From: Lentimicrobium sp. L6
GTDB taxonomy: Bacteria > Bacteroidota > Bacteroidia > Bacteroidales > UBA12170
NCBI RefSeq assembly: GCF_013166655.1
Contig: NZ_JABKCA010000007.1
Coordinates: 26,947-90,946 of the forward strand
DNA length: 64,000 bases
Direction: 5' to 3'
Shown piece after piece: positions 18,422-27,756 of the stretch (positions are counted from its first letter, which is position 1; each line of letters begins with the position of its first letter). The notes below the pieces were generated by a model, which ran no database searches, was not told the origin of the DNA, and saw only the letters and a list, made by a program, of their open reading frames with translations. A program made the translations under genes and the position numbers.

Positions 18422-19033
18422 ATGAAAGTCATTTGTATCGGTAGAAATTATATCAACCACGCTAAAGAATTAAATAATCCTATTCCGTCTAAACCAGTTT
18501 TCTTTATGAAGCCAGATACGGCCGTTTTAAGAAAGAACCTCCCTTTTTTCTATCCAGAATTTACTCAAGATTTACATCATGAAGTGGAGATTGTGGTTCG
18601 AATTAGTAAAATAGGAAAGTATATACAAGAGGAATTTGCCCATAAACATTATGATGAAATTGGATTAGGAATTGATTTTACTGCTCGTGATCTGCAGAAT
18701 GAACAAAAGAAAAAGGGATTGCCTTGGGAAATTGCCAAAGCATTTGACAGTTCAGCTCCTATTGGAGATTTTATTCCCAAATCAGAATTAGGAGATTTAA
18801 ATAAACTATCTCTAAGCTTGAAAAAAAATGAGGAGACTGTCCAATCAGGATCATCCGCGGATATGATTTTCACTATCGATAAAATCATTGCTTATGTTTC
18901 TCAGTTTGTGAGTTTGAAAATTGGTGATTTAATCTTTACCGGAACACCAGAAGGAGTAGGGCCAGTAAAAATTGGTGATCGACTTACAGGATTTCTCAAC
19001 GATAAAGAAATGTTCTCTTTTGAAGTGAAATAA
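18422..19033 (+). CDS. Fumarylacetoacetate hydrolase (FAH) family protein
   Basis: A 203-residue single-domain FAH-fold protein. The motif HHEVEIVVRI supplies metal-binding Glu residues, with GIDFTARDLQ and WEIAKAFDSSAPIG in the middle and LIFTGTPEGVGPVKIGDRL at the end. Members hydrolyse C-C bonds or decarboxylate/tautomerise oxaloacetate and related acids. The short single-domain form fits acylpyruvase/oxaloacetate-tautomerase-like enzymes, and the substrate is not certain. Start at 18422 chosen because MKVICIGRNY is the normal family N-terminus and the earlier ATG lies in the frr terminator. Confidence 0.88.
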   Translation: MKVICIGRNYINHAKELNNPIPSKPVFFMKPDTAVLRKNLPFFYPEFTQDLHHEVEIVVRISKIGKYIQEEFAHKHYDEIGLGIDFTARDLQNEQKKKGLPWEIAKAFDSSAPIGDFIPKSELGDLNKLSLSLKKNEETVQSGSSADMIFTIDKIIAYVSQFVSLKIGDLIFTGTPEGVGPVKIGDRLTGFLNDKEMFSFEVK

Positions 19034-19143
19034 AATACCTATATGCAAGTCTTGCAAGCATTGATAAATGGTAAGATGTCTAATTTCTTTATGGACATTT
19101 AAAATCTTCGAGCTTCAAGCTTCGCACTTCCATTCCAAAAACC

Positions 19144-19151
19144 TATCTTTG
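19144..19151 (+). promoter_or_regulatory. Bacteroidota -7 element (TATCTTTG) for prfC
   Basis: Exact TANNTTTG match followed by CG, 20 bases before the prfC start. Transcription should begin near 19157. Confidence 0.55.
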
Positions 19152-19171
19152 CGCCCACTAAAAAATATTCG

Positions 19172-20749
19172 ATGGGCTTAATACAAGAAATAGGAAGAAG
19201 AAGGACATTTGCCATTATCTCGCATCCCGATGCTGGAAAAACAACGCTTACTGAGAAGTTGCTACTTTATGGTGGGGCTATTCAGGTAGCAGGTGCTGTA
19301 AAATCTAATAAGATTAAAAAGACAGCGACTTCCGATTTCATGGAGATTGAAAAGCAAAGAGGTATTTCTGTGGCTACTTCAGTTATGGGATTTGATTATA
19401 AAGGCTTCAAAATTAATATTCTTGATACTCCTGGTCATAAAGATTTCCAAGAAGATACCTATAGAACCTTAACTGCTGCCGATAGTGTTATAGTTGTTGT
19501 AGATGTGGCGAAAGGGGTAGAGCCTCAAACTGAAAAGTTGGTGGAGGTTTGTCGGATGAGAAAGATCCCTATTATTGTATTTATCAATAAGCTCGATAGA
19601 CATGGTAAAGATGCATTTGAGTTATTGGACGAGATTGAGCAAAAACTACATATCAATGTGACTCCTCTGAGTTGGCCTATTAATATGGGTCCTGATTTTA
19701 AGGGTGTTTATAGTATCTTTGAAGATAAATTAAACCTTTTTACTCCCAGCAAGCAATATGTGGAGGAGTATGTTGAAGTGGATGGTTTAGAAGATTCGAA
19801 GCTGGATGAAATAGTAGGTAGCTTTGAAGCAGATACTTTAAGGGAAGATATGGAAATGGTAACTGGGGTTTATCCCAAATTCCAAAGAGAAACCTATTTA
19901 GATGGAGATATTTCACCCGTATTTTTTGGTAGTGCATTAAATAATTTTGGTGTAATGGAACTGTTAAACTGTTTTGTCGATATTGCTCCCAATCCACTTC
20001 CATATGAAACTGAAGAAAGGGTAGTAAAACCAGAGGAGGATAAGTTTACAGGATTTGTGTTTAAGATCCATGCTAATCTCGACCCCAATCATCGCGATAG
20101 AATTGCTTTTGTTCGTGTGACTTCTGGAGTATTCCGTCGTAATGTTTTCTATAAGCATGTTCGCCTTGATAAAAAAGTGAGATTTTCGAGTCCAACAGCC
20201 TTTATGGCCGAAAAAAAATCGGTAATTGATGAGGTGTACCCTGGTGATATCGTTGGTTTACATGATACAGGAAGCTTTAAAATTGGTGATAGTCTCACTG
20301 AAGGAGAAGTTCTGAATTTCAAAGGAATTCCTAGTTTCTCACCCGAGCTCTTTAAGTATATTGAGAACGATGATCCTATGAAGTCTAAACAATTGGCCAA
20401 AGGTATAGACCAGTTGATGGATGAAGGAGTGGCCCAGCTTTTTGTTGGAAAAACTTCTACCAGAAAAATTATTGGAACCGTTGGAGCTTTGCAGTTTGAA
20501 GTCATCCAGTATAGATTATTGCATGAGTACGGTGCAAAATGTAGATATGAGCATATCACTTTATATAAAACGGCTTGGATAACCAGCGATAATAAAGCTG
20601 CCTTAGATGATTTTGTGAAGAGAAAAGGTTCTAGCTTAGCAGTAGATAAGGAAGGAAGACTCGTATTTCTGGCTGAATCTCGTTATTCTCTTGACCTAGC
20701 GATGAGTAAATATAAAGACATTAACTTTCATTTTACTTCTGAGTTTTAG
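19172..20749 (+). CDS. prfC: Peptide chain release factor 3
   Basis: A 525-residue translational GTPase that removes RF1/RF2 from the ribosome after termination. G1 is [13 protein letters not shown] near residue 17, the G2 region is [13 protein letters not shown]3 is [16 protein letters not shown], and G4 is [11 protein letters not shown]. The EDTYRTL stretch and the C-terminal domain [20 protein letters not shown] separate RF3 from EF-G. Full length. Convergent with the AAA ATPase gene, with only 19 bases between stops and no strong terminator. Confidence 0.96.
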   Translation: MGLIQEIGRRRTFAIISHPDAGKTTLTEKLLLYGGAIQVAGAVKSNKIKKTATSDFMEIEKQRGISVATSVMGFDYKGFKINILDTPGHKDFQEDTYRTLTAADSVIVVVDVAKGVEPQTEKLVEVCRMRKIPIIVFINKLDRHGKDAFELLDEIEQKLHINVTPLSWPINMGPDFKGVYSIFEDKLNLFTPSKQYVEEYVEVDGLEDSKLDEIVGSFEADTLREDMEMVTGVYPKFQRETYLDGDISPVFFGSALNNFGVMELLNCFVDIAPNPLPYETEERVVKPEEDKFTGFVFKIHANLDPNHRDRIAFVRVTSGVFRRNVFYKHVRLDKKVRFSSPTAFMAEKKSVIDEVYPGDIVGLHDTGSFKIGDSLTEGEVLNFKGIPSFSPELFKYIENDDPMKSKQLAKGIDQLMDEGVAQLFVGKTSTRKIIGTVGALQFEVIQYRLLHEYGAKCRYEHITLYKTAWITSDNKAALDDFVKRKGSSLAVDKEGRLVFLAESRYSLDLAMSKYKDINFHFTSEF

Positions 20750-20768
20750 TGGATAGCCTCCTCCTTTT

Positions 20769-22199
20769 TTAAGTTTCGGGTAGGAATAGGGCATCCATCT
20801 TAATATCATTTTGAACTAAACCTAATGAATGTTGGTTTTCTAGGATTCCATAGGTGGTGAGCATGCATAAGAATACAGATTTTCTAGTAGAGGTTTCAGT
20901 TTTAAAAAGACCGATTTTGTTTCTTAGTTCGCTGGCATATTTTTTTGTAATGGTATAGGGGTTTATAGAGAATTTTACTTCACATAAATTAATCACCTGA
21001 TCCCTTCTGTCTATGACTAAATCAATTTGAGCACCATTATCAGAACTCATACTTCTCCATGATGAAACTTCAGAGTACACACCACTAATTCCTAGTTTTT
21101 GTTTAATCTGAGGAATGTGTTGAAGGCAAATTTGCTCATAAGTATAGCCACTCCAAGCCCGATATTTAGGAGAGTCAATTGTGTTTATCCAATTGTTTTT
21201 ATCTATTGCATTCGAGTCTTTAATGAATCTCAAATAAAACATTGAATAAAAGTCAACCAGCTGATATAAGCTATTTCTAAACTTCTTCCCAAAAGGTTGG
21301 TATTTTCTAATAAACCCGCTCTGTTCTAGTTCATCTAATACACGAGTTGTACTTCCTGCATTAGGTAAATCAGATAGTTTTACAATTTCATCTCGGGTTA
21401 AGCCCATGGCTTTTTTAGCCATCACCGAAATGATTTTGACATGGTTTTCAGATTTTTTAAATAATGAACGAAATAAGTTATTGAATTCATTCCTTAGTAG
21501 GCCTGTTTCTGAAAAACACACTTCTTCTATATTTTGAAAGGCACTTTTCCCAGCTTGGATTTCATCCCAATAAAATGGTATCCCTCCTATTGACATATAC
21601 AATTGAATGATTTGATACCTATCTAATTCTATAGTTCTATTTTTTAAATACTTCTCACATTCGAATAAATTGAATGGATTTAATTTAATAGTTTTTGTAA
21701 TTCTATTGTGAAGACCTCCTTTGTTATTGATAAGTTTATTTACCATCCATGAGGTTGCAGATCCGCAAACAATTAAAATAACATCATTGCGTGCAGAAGC
21801 CCAACTATTCCAGAAATGCTCTAATCCTTGAATAAATTTTGAATTTCTGGTATCAAACCATGGTAATTCATCAATGAATATGACTTTTTTCCCAATTTTG
21901 GTTTCCAAAAAATCGATTAGTTGTGCGAAGGCTGTTATCCAGTCTTCTGCTAAATTGATGGTTTCATTGTTTTTTTGATGTGTATTTATGGTTAGGTTGA
22001 AGTTTGCTAATTGAAGTTTGCTTGAAGTATTAGCTAAACCTGTTATTTGAAAGGTAAACTTATTCTCAAAAGCAGATCTTATTAGATAGGTTTTGCCAAC
22101 TCTTCTTCTTCCATAAACAGCAATAAATTCTGACTTATGTGAATGATAAAGCTTATCGAGTAAGCTAAGTTCTTTTTCTCTTCCTACAATTTCACCCAT
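20769..22199 (-). CDS. DUF234-type AAA ATPase with C-terminal nuclease-like domain
   Basis: A 476-residue protein of the archaeal-type ATPase family also frequent in Bacteroidota. Walker A is YGRRRVGKTYLI (residues about 29-40) and Walker B is KVIFIDELPWF. Residues about 255-315 form a winged-helix-like region (LTRDEIVKLSDLPNAGSTTRVLDELEQSGFI is spread here). The C-terminal DUF234 part has AQIDLVIDRRD and LCEVKFS, the D...ExK pattern of PD-(D/E)XK folds. Role unknown: regulation, defence or DNA maintenance have all been suggested for relatives. Its start lies 10 bases from a remarkable double inverted repeat, which suggests autoregulation or DNA targeting. Confidence 0.85.
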   Translation of the reverse strand: MGEIVGREKELSLLDKLYHSHKSEFIAVYGRRRVGKTYLIRSAFENKFTFQITGLANTSSKLQLANFNLTINTHQKNNETINLAEDWITAFAQLIDFLETKIGKKVIFIDELPWFDTRNSKFIQGLEHFWNSWASARNDVILIVCGSATSWMVNKLINNKGGLHNRITKTIKLNPFNLFECEKYLKNRTIELDRYQIIQLYMSIGGIPFYWDEIQAGKSAFQNIEEVCFSETGLLRNEFNNLFRSLFKKSENHVKIISVMAKKAMGLTRDEIVKLSDLPNAGSTTRVLDELEQSGFIRKYQPFGKKFRNSLYQLVDFYSMFYLRFIKDSNAIDKNNWINTIDSPKYRAWSGYTYEQICLQHIPQIKQKLGISGVYSEVSSWRSMSSDNGAQIDLVIDRRDQVINLCEVKFSINPYTITKKYASELRNKIGLFKTETSTRKSVFLCMLTTYGILENQHSLGLVQNDIKMDALFLPET

Positions 22200-22208
22200 G
22201 AGACTTTA

Positions 22209-22248
22209 TTTGGCTATAAATATATAAAAAATTATAGTTGTAGCCAAA
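22209..22248. promoter_or_regulatory. Inverted-repeat operator 1 upstream of the AAA ATPase
   Basis: Half-sites TTTGGCTATAA (22209-22219) and TTGTAGCCAAA (22238-22248) form an 11-18-11 inverted repeat with one mismatch. It starts 10 bases upstream of the ATPase start codon. The copy at 22261-22300 has exactly the same geometry. Confidence 0.75.
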
Positions 22249-22260
22249 TAGAATTCTAAA

Positions 22261-22300
22261 TATGGCTATAAGTCTTCTAAATACATTGTTTATAGCCAAA
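22261..22300. promoter_or_regulatory. Inverted-repeat operator 2 upstream of the AAA ATPase
   Basis: Half-sites TATGGCTATAA (22261-22271) and TTATAGCCAAA (22290-22300) repeat the 11-18-11 layout of operator 1, displaced by 52 bases (about five helical turns). The spacer sequences of the two copies differ, so selection appears to act on the half-sites. Confidence 0.75.
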
Positions 22301-22321
22301 TTAAAAAATGTAATCTTGATT

Positions 22322-24781
22322 TTATAAGGGAATTACAAATTTCTCGGCTAGTAATCTGCTATCCAATTTTATTTGCAGAACATAAGTTCCTGCTTCTATG
22401 TTAAGAGGCTGTTCTGTTTGCGTGAAATTTGCTCTACTAAATGAGGATACTCGTCTACCCATCATATCGAAAATACTAAATTCAGCTTGTTTGATGTATT
22501 CTTCACTATTGATGACTATTGCTTGATTAGCGTAAAATGCTATAATCTTAGCCTCCTCCATTTCATTGATAAAGTCAGGCTTTTTAGTGGATTTCAGCTT
22601 CTTCAAAATCCTAAACCCAGATTCTTCCTCTTCAGCATCTAGTTCATAAATCCAACTGGGCATTTCAAATTCATCAATATTGTAGATGCTATCCATAGTT
22701 ACATCTACTTGTCTTAAAAAGCCAGCATCATCTCCATAATGTCGGCAAACATTCACAGCAAAGGCATCTCCATTGTTATTATAATCAGCTATGAATGAAT
22801 ATTTTGTTCCGTTTGCTTTAGAATTACCAGAGTTTAAGGTTCTCATTTCAAGTGTAGATAAATCAAAACTCACCGTTTTTCTATAAGCAATATCCCACTT
22901 CGAATAGTACAACTTCTCAATGAATTCTCCGACTAACAAATGCTCTGCTGTTTTAACAAAATTGAAATTAATTGAACTATAATCATAACCTGAATAATCA
23001 CCTTTATAATCTTTCAAATTGGCAACAATACTCATTTCTTGTGACGGTATATTAAAATTCATCAATACAGCACTATCTGTAGCTCTTGCTTGACAGAGTA
23101 GGTTGTTCTCATCCATTAGAAGCATTTGGTCAATTTCTAAATTTCCAAATGGAACTAATTCCTCAATTTCGTGACTTGAAATATGGTACCGTTCCATCTT
23201 TTGCGTAGAATTATTTGCTCTAATTAAACTAGAACCTGATTCTCTAAGCCATTTGTTTTTATAATGATAAGGGCTGAATCCTTCTTCAGAAACATATTCT
23301 AACTGTTTGGTTTCTGGATTGTACAAGAAGCTTTTTTCAGAAACACCATAATAAAATCCCAAAACTTTATTTTCAGAAGTAGTAAACACCTGACTTGCCT
23401 TTGTTGCATCGGGAAATTCGTCCACTATATTCATTAGCTTTTGATACGCTTTAGTTTCTGGATTAAACTGATATAATGTACCGCCACCATAATATGGCTC
23501 GTAGGTATTACCACCTTTACTTGTAATCCCAATGATTCCGCCATTCTCTAACTGTGTAAAATCGGTTGGATAAAAGCCCCCATAAACATTGGGGTTCATA
23601 CTTATTGTTTTCAGGTTTTGATATGTAAAACTTTCATTATCGATTTTATATATATGACGGTGAATATTAGTATCTATAGTACTAAACATTCCCAATATGG
23701 CTCCATCTGGAGCTAAACTTAATGCGCTTTTGGTTTCAAAATTGCTTTCAGGTAAATAAGAATATACCAAATCTATTTCATTTGTTAATGTGTTATAAGA
23801 AAAAACCCCGCCAAAGTCATGGGCCCCACCATCAACGCTATTCCCAAATATTTTTTGTTCATCATCAATTACTAAATTCCCAATTAAACTATTTCCAACC
23901 TCTTCTGGAATAGGAGCTAAAATTTCGAAAATAGAATTTGATGGGTCATAAGAAAACATATAAAATCGGTTATCCTTTGGCACTAGTTTTCCTGCACCAT
24001 ATAATTTCCCACCTGAATCCATTACGAATCCTTTTAACCAGTTTATTCCAGAATGATATTCTAAGGAATCATTAGTATAGATAAATTCTTCATTATAACT
24101 ATCTGTATCCAAATCATAGGAATCAATAAAAAAGCTCATCTTTCCATCTATAACGAGAGTTGCCATAGAGTATAATTTATGATTATCTGCTATAATTCTT
24201 CCAACCCTTGAACGAATCGGCTTTTCTTGTTCAGCAAGCACACTTGTTTCATAGGAGTTTAAATACACAGCGGTAAGTTGCTCTGTTGCTCCATTTACCC
24301 GCCAAGTTAAAAGCTCATTATCATTTATTGGGTTAATGATAGGATTACGAAAGAATATATTCAAATCTATTTTTTCATATTCAAGGGTAGATACATTCAT
24401 TTTATACGAGCGTGTATCCCCTTCATTATTTGCTCTATAATAACAATAGCCCTGTTGGTCATAAAAAAAACTCCCAAGCAAAGCCCCAGGTGGACTTACT
24501 GTCTGATAATCACCTGTTTCAATATTATACTTGAACACCCGTTCTCCTGTGCAACCAATATAGTCATTAGTATTCCCAATTTGAGTCATTGGATTACCTC
24601 TATATGGAAGAACATATCGCATAAATCGGTGCTGGATTTCGATTTCTTGACTGGCACTATCAATACTAAATAATATGCCACCATTATCAGAACCTGCGAA
24701 ATGTTTTACACCCCATATCTCAGTTTGTTAGAAAAGGCTAAGACTTACAATAAATAAAACAAAAATGAAGATGCGTTTCAT
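22322..24781 (-). pseudogene. T9SS-secreted repeat protein interrupted by an in-frame TAA in the signal peptide
   Basis: Reading from ATG at 24781 gives a classic signal peptide MKRIFIFVLFIVSLSLF, then TAA at 24730-24728. The same frame then continues open for 801 codons (TEIWGVKHFAGSDNGGILF and onward) to 22322. The stop sits where a Ser/Ala before the cleavage site is expected. The longest stop-free ATG frame begins at 24622, but that product (766 residues) would have no signal peptide. The body has repeated propeller-like units (for example YNIETGDYQTVSPPG, YNPETKQLEYVSEEG, FNPETKAYQKLMN), and the last about 60 residues are a T9SS type A sorting domain (FSIFDMMGRRVSSF, AGTYVLQIKLDSR). A protein with a T9SS signal but no Sec signal is not functional, so this is a nonsense mutant or a sequencing error. 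Confidence 0.8.
24728..24730 (-). other. Premature stop codon (TAA) in the signal peptide of the T9SS gene
   Basis: This is codon 18 of the frame starting at 24781. Frames on both sides are continuous and make biological sense together, so one base substitution (for example TCA to TAA) explains the break. Confidence 0.8.
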
Positions 24782-24820
24782 GATTTTATTTTTACGTTTG
24801 ATATATAACGTAAATGTACA

Positions 24821-24841
24821 AATAATAATAATAATAATAAT
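24821..24841. repeat. Trinucleotide microsatellite (AAT)7
   Basis: Seven perfect AAT units (ATT on the minus strand) lie about 40 bases upstream of the original start of the broken T9SS gene and just past the nadE stop. Slippage here would change promoter or leader spacing. Confidence 0.9.
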
Positions 24842-24858
24842 GAAACTTCTTTGCTTTT

Positions 24859-26490
24859 TTAACTCAAATATTTAGCAACAATTGGAATCCTTCTTCCCAT
24901 TCCAAATGCTTTAGAGCTCACACGTAAAACTGGGGAGGTTTGATAACGCTTGTACTCATTTAGGTTAACGAGTCGTAAAATGCGATGAACTAGAGCTTCT
25001 TCAAAACCCATGCCTATAAGTTCTTGTGGACCTTTGCGTTTCTCAATATATTGAAAGAGAATCTCATCTAAAATTTCGTAATCTGGTAAAGAATCAGAAT
25101 CCTTTTGGTCAGGACGTAATTCTGCAGATGGTGGTTTAGTAATCGTGTTCCAAGGAATTACTTCTTCATCTTTATTCATGAACCGAGCCAGCTCAAACAC
25201 GTCAATCTTGTAGACATCCCCAAGAACAGAAAGACCGCCATTCATATCACCATATAATGTTCCGTAACCTACCGCTGCTTCGCTTTTGTTGCTTGTATTG
25301 AGCAGAATACTTCCAAATTTATTGCTTAATGCCATTAGGAGGACTCCTCTAGAACGTGCTTGAATATTCTCTTCTGCAATACCAAAAGGCAAGCCTTTAA
25401 ACTGTTCTTCCAACTCTTTCTCAAAAGCATTATAAATGTTTTTAATGGGGATGATATCGTAAGGAGAGCCTAAGTTTTTAGCTAAGTCTTCTGCGTCTTT
25501 CACCGAATGGTCGCTAGAATATTGAGAAGGTAATAATATGGAAGTTACATTTTCGACTCCCAAGGCTTTTACTGCTAATACCAAAGTTACGGCTGAGTCT
25601 ATTCCTCCACTTAATCCGAGGAGGGCCTTTTTGAAACCCAATTTCTCAAAATAATTTCTAATGCCCATTACCAAAGCATCGTGTATCAATTCTATTTTGC
25701 TAGTTTGACAAGTTTCCACAGGAGTTGACGAGAGGTTTTGAGTATCGAAAAACTGAAAATCTTCTTCAAAATAACTCATTTCACCCACTATCTCAGCTTT
25801 CTCATTCATCACCAAACTACCACCATCAAAAAGTAATTCGGTTTGCGCGCCCACATGATTCACATACAATAGTGGAATATTATATTTTTCCACATTCCTC
25901 TTTAGTATATCTTTTCGCACTTCACGCTGATCGAAATGAAAAGGGCTGGCTGCTATATTGATCATCACATCTGGATTTTCTTTCACTAACTCATCCATAG
26001 GGTTAATGGTATATAGTGGAACATCTCCAATATTCCATAAATCCTCGCAGATAGTTAAGGCTATTTTCTCACCTTTGAAATCGATACATGAGAATTCTGA
26101 ATTGGGCTCAAAATAGCGGTATTCATCAAAGATATCGTAATTGGGTAATAAGCTTTTGTGCTTGACATCCTTAATCTTCCCATCCTTAATAAAGGCAGCA
26201 GAGTTAAATAATGGCTTTCCCTTATCGGCATGATTACGAGTGGGCAAACCCATGATGACAGCAATGTTTTTACATGATTCCGCAATTTTTTCGGTACTGG
26301 CCCAGCATTTATCAATAAAATCGTTGAATTCTAAAAAATCTCGAGGAGGGTAACCCGAAATGGCCAGTTCAGAAAAAACTATTAAATCAGCTCCTTGACT
26401 TTGAGCTTTTTCAATATTCAATAAGATTTTTTGTTCATTGGAAGCAAAGTTTCCAATATGATAGTTGAGTTGTGCCAGTGCTATTTTCAT
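24859..26490 (-). CDS. nadE: Glutamine-dependent NAD+ synthetase
   Basis: A 543-residue two-domain enzyme making NAD+ from deamido-NAD+, ATP and glutamine. The N-terminal nitrilase-type glutaminase has its Glu in FSELAISGYPPRDF, Lys in KHKSLLPNYDIFDEYRYF and Cys in ALTICEDLW. The C-terminal synthetase has the PP-loop GLSGGIDSAVT, then NIQARSRG and NKSEAAVGYGTLYGD. The start at 26490 (MKIALAQLNYHIGNF) fits the family, and an in-frame ATG 66 bases upstream adds an unlikely tail. It is divergent from rpe. Confidence 0.95.
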   Translation of the reverse strand: MKIALAQLNYHIGNFASNEQKILLNIEKAQSQGADLIVFSELAISGYPPRDFLEFNDFIDKCWASTEKIAESCKNIAVIMGLPTRNHADKGKPLFNSAAFIKDGKIKDVKHKSLLPNYDIFDEYRYFEPNSEFSCIDFKGEKIALTICEDLWNIGDVPLYTINPMDELVKENPDVMINIAASPFHFDQREVRKDILKRNVEKYNIPLLYVNHVGAQTELLFDGGSLVMNEKAEIVGEMSYFEEDFQFFDTQNLSSTPVETCQTSKIELIHDALVMGIRNYFEKLGFKKALLGLSGGIDSAVTLVLAVKALGVENVTSILLPSQYSSDHSVKDAEDLAKNLGSPYDIIPIKNIYNAFEKELEEQFKGLPFGIAEENIQARSRGVLLMALSNKFGSILLNTSNKSEAAVGYGTLYGDMNGGLSVLGDVYKIDVFELARFMNKDEEVIPWNTITKPPSAELRPDQKDSDSLPDYEILDEILFQYIEKRKGPQELIGMGFEEALVHRILRLVNLNEYKRYQTSPVLRVSSKAFGMGRRIPIVAKYLS

Positions 26491-26583
26491 GCTAAAATAT
26501 ATTTGCAGCAAAGATAGAAAAGCACCTTGGATTTTAGAAATCAATTTGTAATTCATAAAATTGCTAGTATTAAAGAATTAGTG

Positions 26584-26591
26584 TAGTTTTG
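26584..26591 (+). promoter_or_regulatory. Promoter of rpe: TTG-N20-TAGTTTTG
   Basis: The -7 element TAGTTTTG matches TANNTTTG, and a TTG at 26561-26563 lies at the expected -33 distance. Transcription should begin near 26597, leaving a leader of about 50 bases. Confidence 0.6.
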
Positions 26592-26646
26592 CCGCCAAGA
26601 ATTGTATGCCATTTCAACTGATTTAAACCCTTGAAAACGAATAGAA

Positions 26647-27309
26647 ATGAAGACTAAAAAAATATCTCCATCATTGCTTTCTGCTGACTTTGTGAATCTA
26701 GAAAGAGACATTAAAATGCTGGAAAAAGGTGGAGCGCATTTGCTTCATGTTGATGTGATGGATGGGCACTTTGTACCTAATATCACCATTGGTCCTCCTG
26801 TGGTAAAAGCAATCAAAAAGGTGGCTTCTATTCCTTTAGATGTACATTTAATGATTGAAAACCCAGGTTTGTATGTGGATGATTTTATTAAAGCGGGTTC
26901 TGATTATGTAACTGTTCATGTAGAAGCAGCCCCTCATCTTCATCGTGTGATTCAGCAAATTAAAGCGGGTGGTGCAAAGGCTGGAGTTTCTTTAAACCCT
27001 CACACTTCTTTGTCAACTATTGAGAATGTTTTAGGAGATATTGATATGGTGTTGATTATGTCGGTAAATCCTGGATTTGGTGGGCAGAGTTTTATTCCTC
27101 AGAGTTTGGATAAAATCAGAAAGCTGAAAGCCATGTTGAAAGAGCACGGTGCGGAACATGTGGAAATAGAAATTGACGGCGGCGTGAAACTCGATAATAT
27201 TAAAGAGGTTTCAGATGCTGGTGTGGATGTTTTCGTATCTGGTTCTGGGATTTTTGGGGCGGCAGATCCTCAAGATATGATTCAACAAATGATTAAGGAA
27301 ATAAATTAG
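26647..27309 (+). CDS. rpe: Ribulose-phosphate 3-epimerase
   Basis: A 220-residue TIM-barrel enzyme interconverting ribulose-5-phosphate and xylulose-5-phosphate in the pentose phosphate pathway. The family motifs are all in place: SLLSADFVNL, LHVDVMDGHFVPNITIGP with the catalytic Asp and His, DVHLMIENP, MSVNPGFGGQSF, and EIDGGVK followed by FVSGSGIF. Full length, no anomalies. Followed after 100 bases by rbfA, which has its own promoter. Confidence 0.97.
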   Translation: MKTKKISPSLLSADFVNLERDIKMLEKGGAHLLHVDVMDGHFVPNITIGPPVVKAIKKVASIPLDVHLMIENPGLYVDDFIKAGSDYVTVHVEAAPHLHRVIQQIKAGGAKAGVSLNPHTSLSTIENVLGDIDMVLIMSVNPGFGGQSFIPQSLDKIRKLKAMLKEHGAEHVEIEIDGGVKLDNIKEVSDAGVDVFVSGSGIFGAADPQDMIQQMIKEIN

Positions 27310-27399
27310 TACCGAATTGTGTCCTTAGAGCTTGAAAAATTACCATTTTATTAAATATTATTCATTAAAGCTTTTCAAGGGCTTTATATTGAAATTAAT

Positions 27400-27407
27400 T
27401 ACTTTTG
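27400..27407 (+). promoter_or_regulatory. -7 element (TACTTTTG) abutting the rbfA start codon
   Basis: Exact TANNTTTG match that ends four bases before the rbfA ATG at 27412. With normal spacing, transcription starts at or next to the A of the ATG, giving a leaderless or nearly leaderless mRNA. Confidence 0.5.
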
Positions 27408-27411
27408 CAGC

Positions 27412-27750
27412 ATGGAAACAAAACGTCAAGAAAAAATAGCCAGATTAATACAGAAAGAAATGGGATTGCTTTTTCAGAAAGAGTTGTCTCACTTTGGTGG
27501 AGGGGGAATGGTTACTGTGACCAAAGCCAAAATCAGTAGTGATTTAAGTATTGCAAGAATATATGTGAGTCTTTTAGCAGTAGAAGATACTGCAGCTGTT
27601 ATTCAAGAACTAAACGATAATAATAGAGATATTCGTTTTGCTTTTGGCAAAAAAATTAAAACACAATTGAGAATAGTACCTCATATTAAATTCTTTGAGG
27701 ATGATTCCTTAGATTATTACGAAAATATTGAAAGACTCCTAAACGAATAA
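27412..27750 (+). CDS. rbfA: Ribosome-binding factor A
   Basis: A 112-residue KH-fold protein that assists maturation of the small ribosomal subunit and 16S rRNA 5' processing. N-terminal RQEKIARLIQKEMGLLF, the central MVTVTKAKISSDLSIARIYVS (here in two parts), and C-terminal IVPHIKFFEDDSLDYYENIERLL are typical. Only 6 bases separate it from the methyltransferase at 27757, so the two form an operon. A promoter box ends four bases before the start codon. Confidence 0.93.
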   Translation: METKRQEKIARLIQKEMGLLFQKELSHFGGGGMVTVTKAKISSDLSIARIYVSLLAVEDTAAVIQELNDNNRDIRFAFGKKIKTQLRIVPHIKFFEDDSLDYYENIERLLNE

Positions 27751-27756
27751 ATAAAA

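Noticed and set aside
19740..20003. Minus-strand frames inside prfC
   Set aside because: Shadows of a highly conserved gene, with no plausible product.
22209..22300. Insertion-sequence terminal inverted repeats
   Set aside because: The repeats flank only short AT-rich spacers and no transposase; the paired, regularly spaced layout fits operators better.
22322..24622. Intact 766-residue gene starting at 24622
   Set aside because: The frame continues upstream through coding-like sequence to a signal peptide and is interrupted by a stop, so the internal ATG is not the original start.
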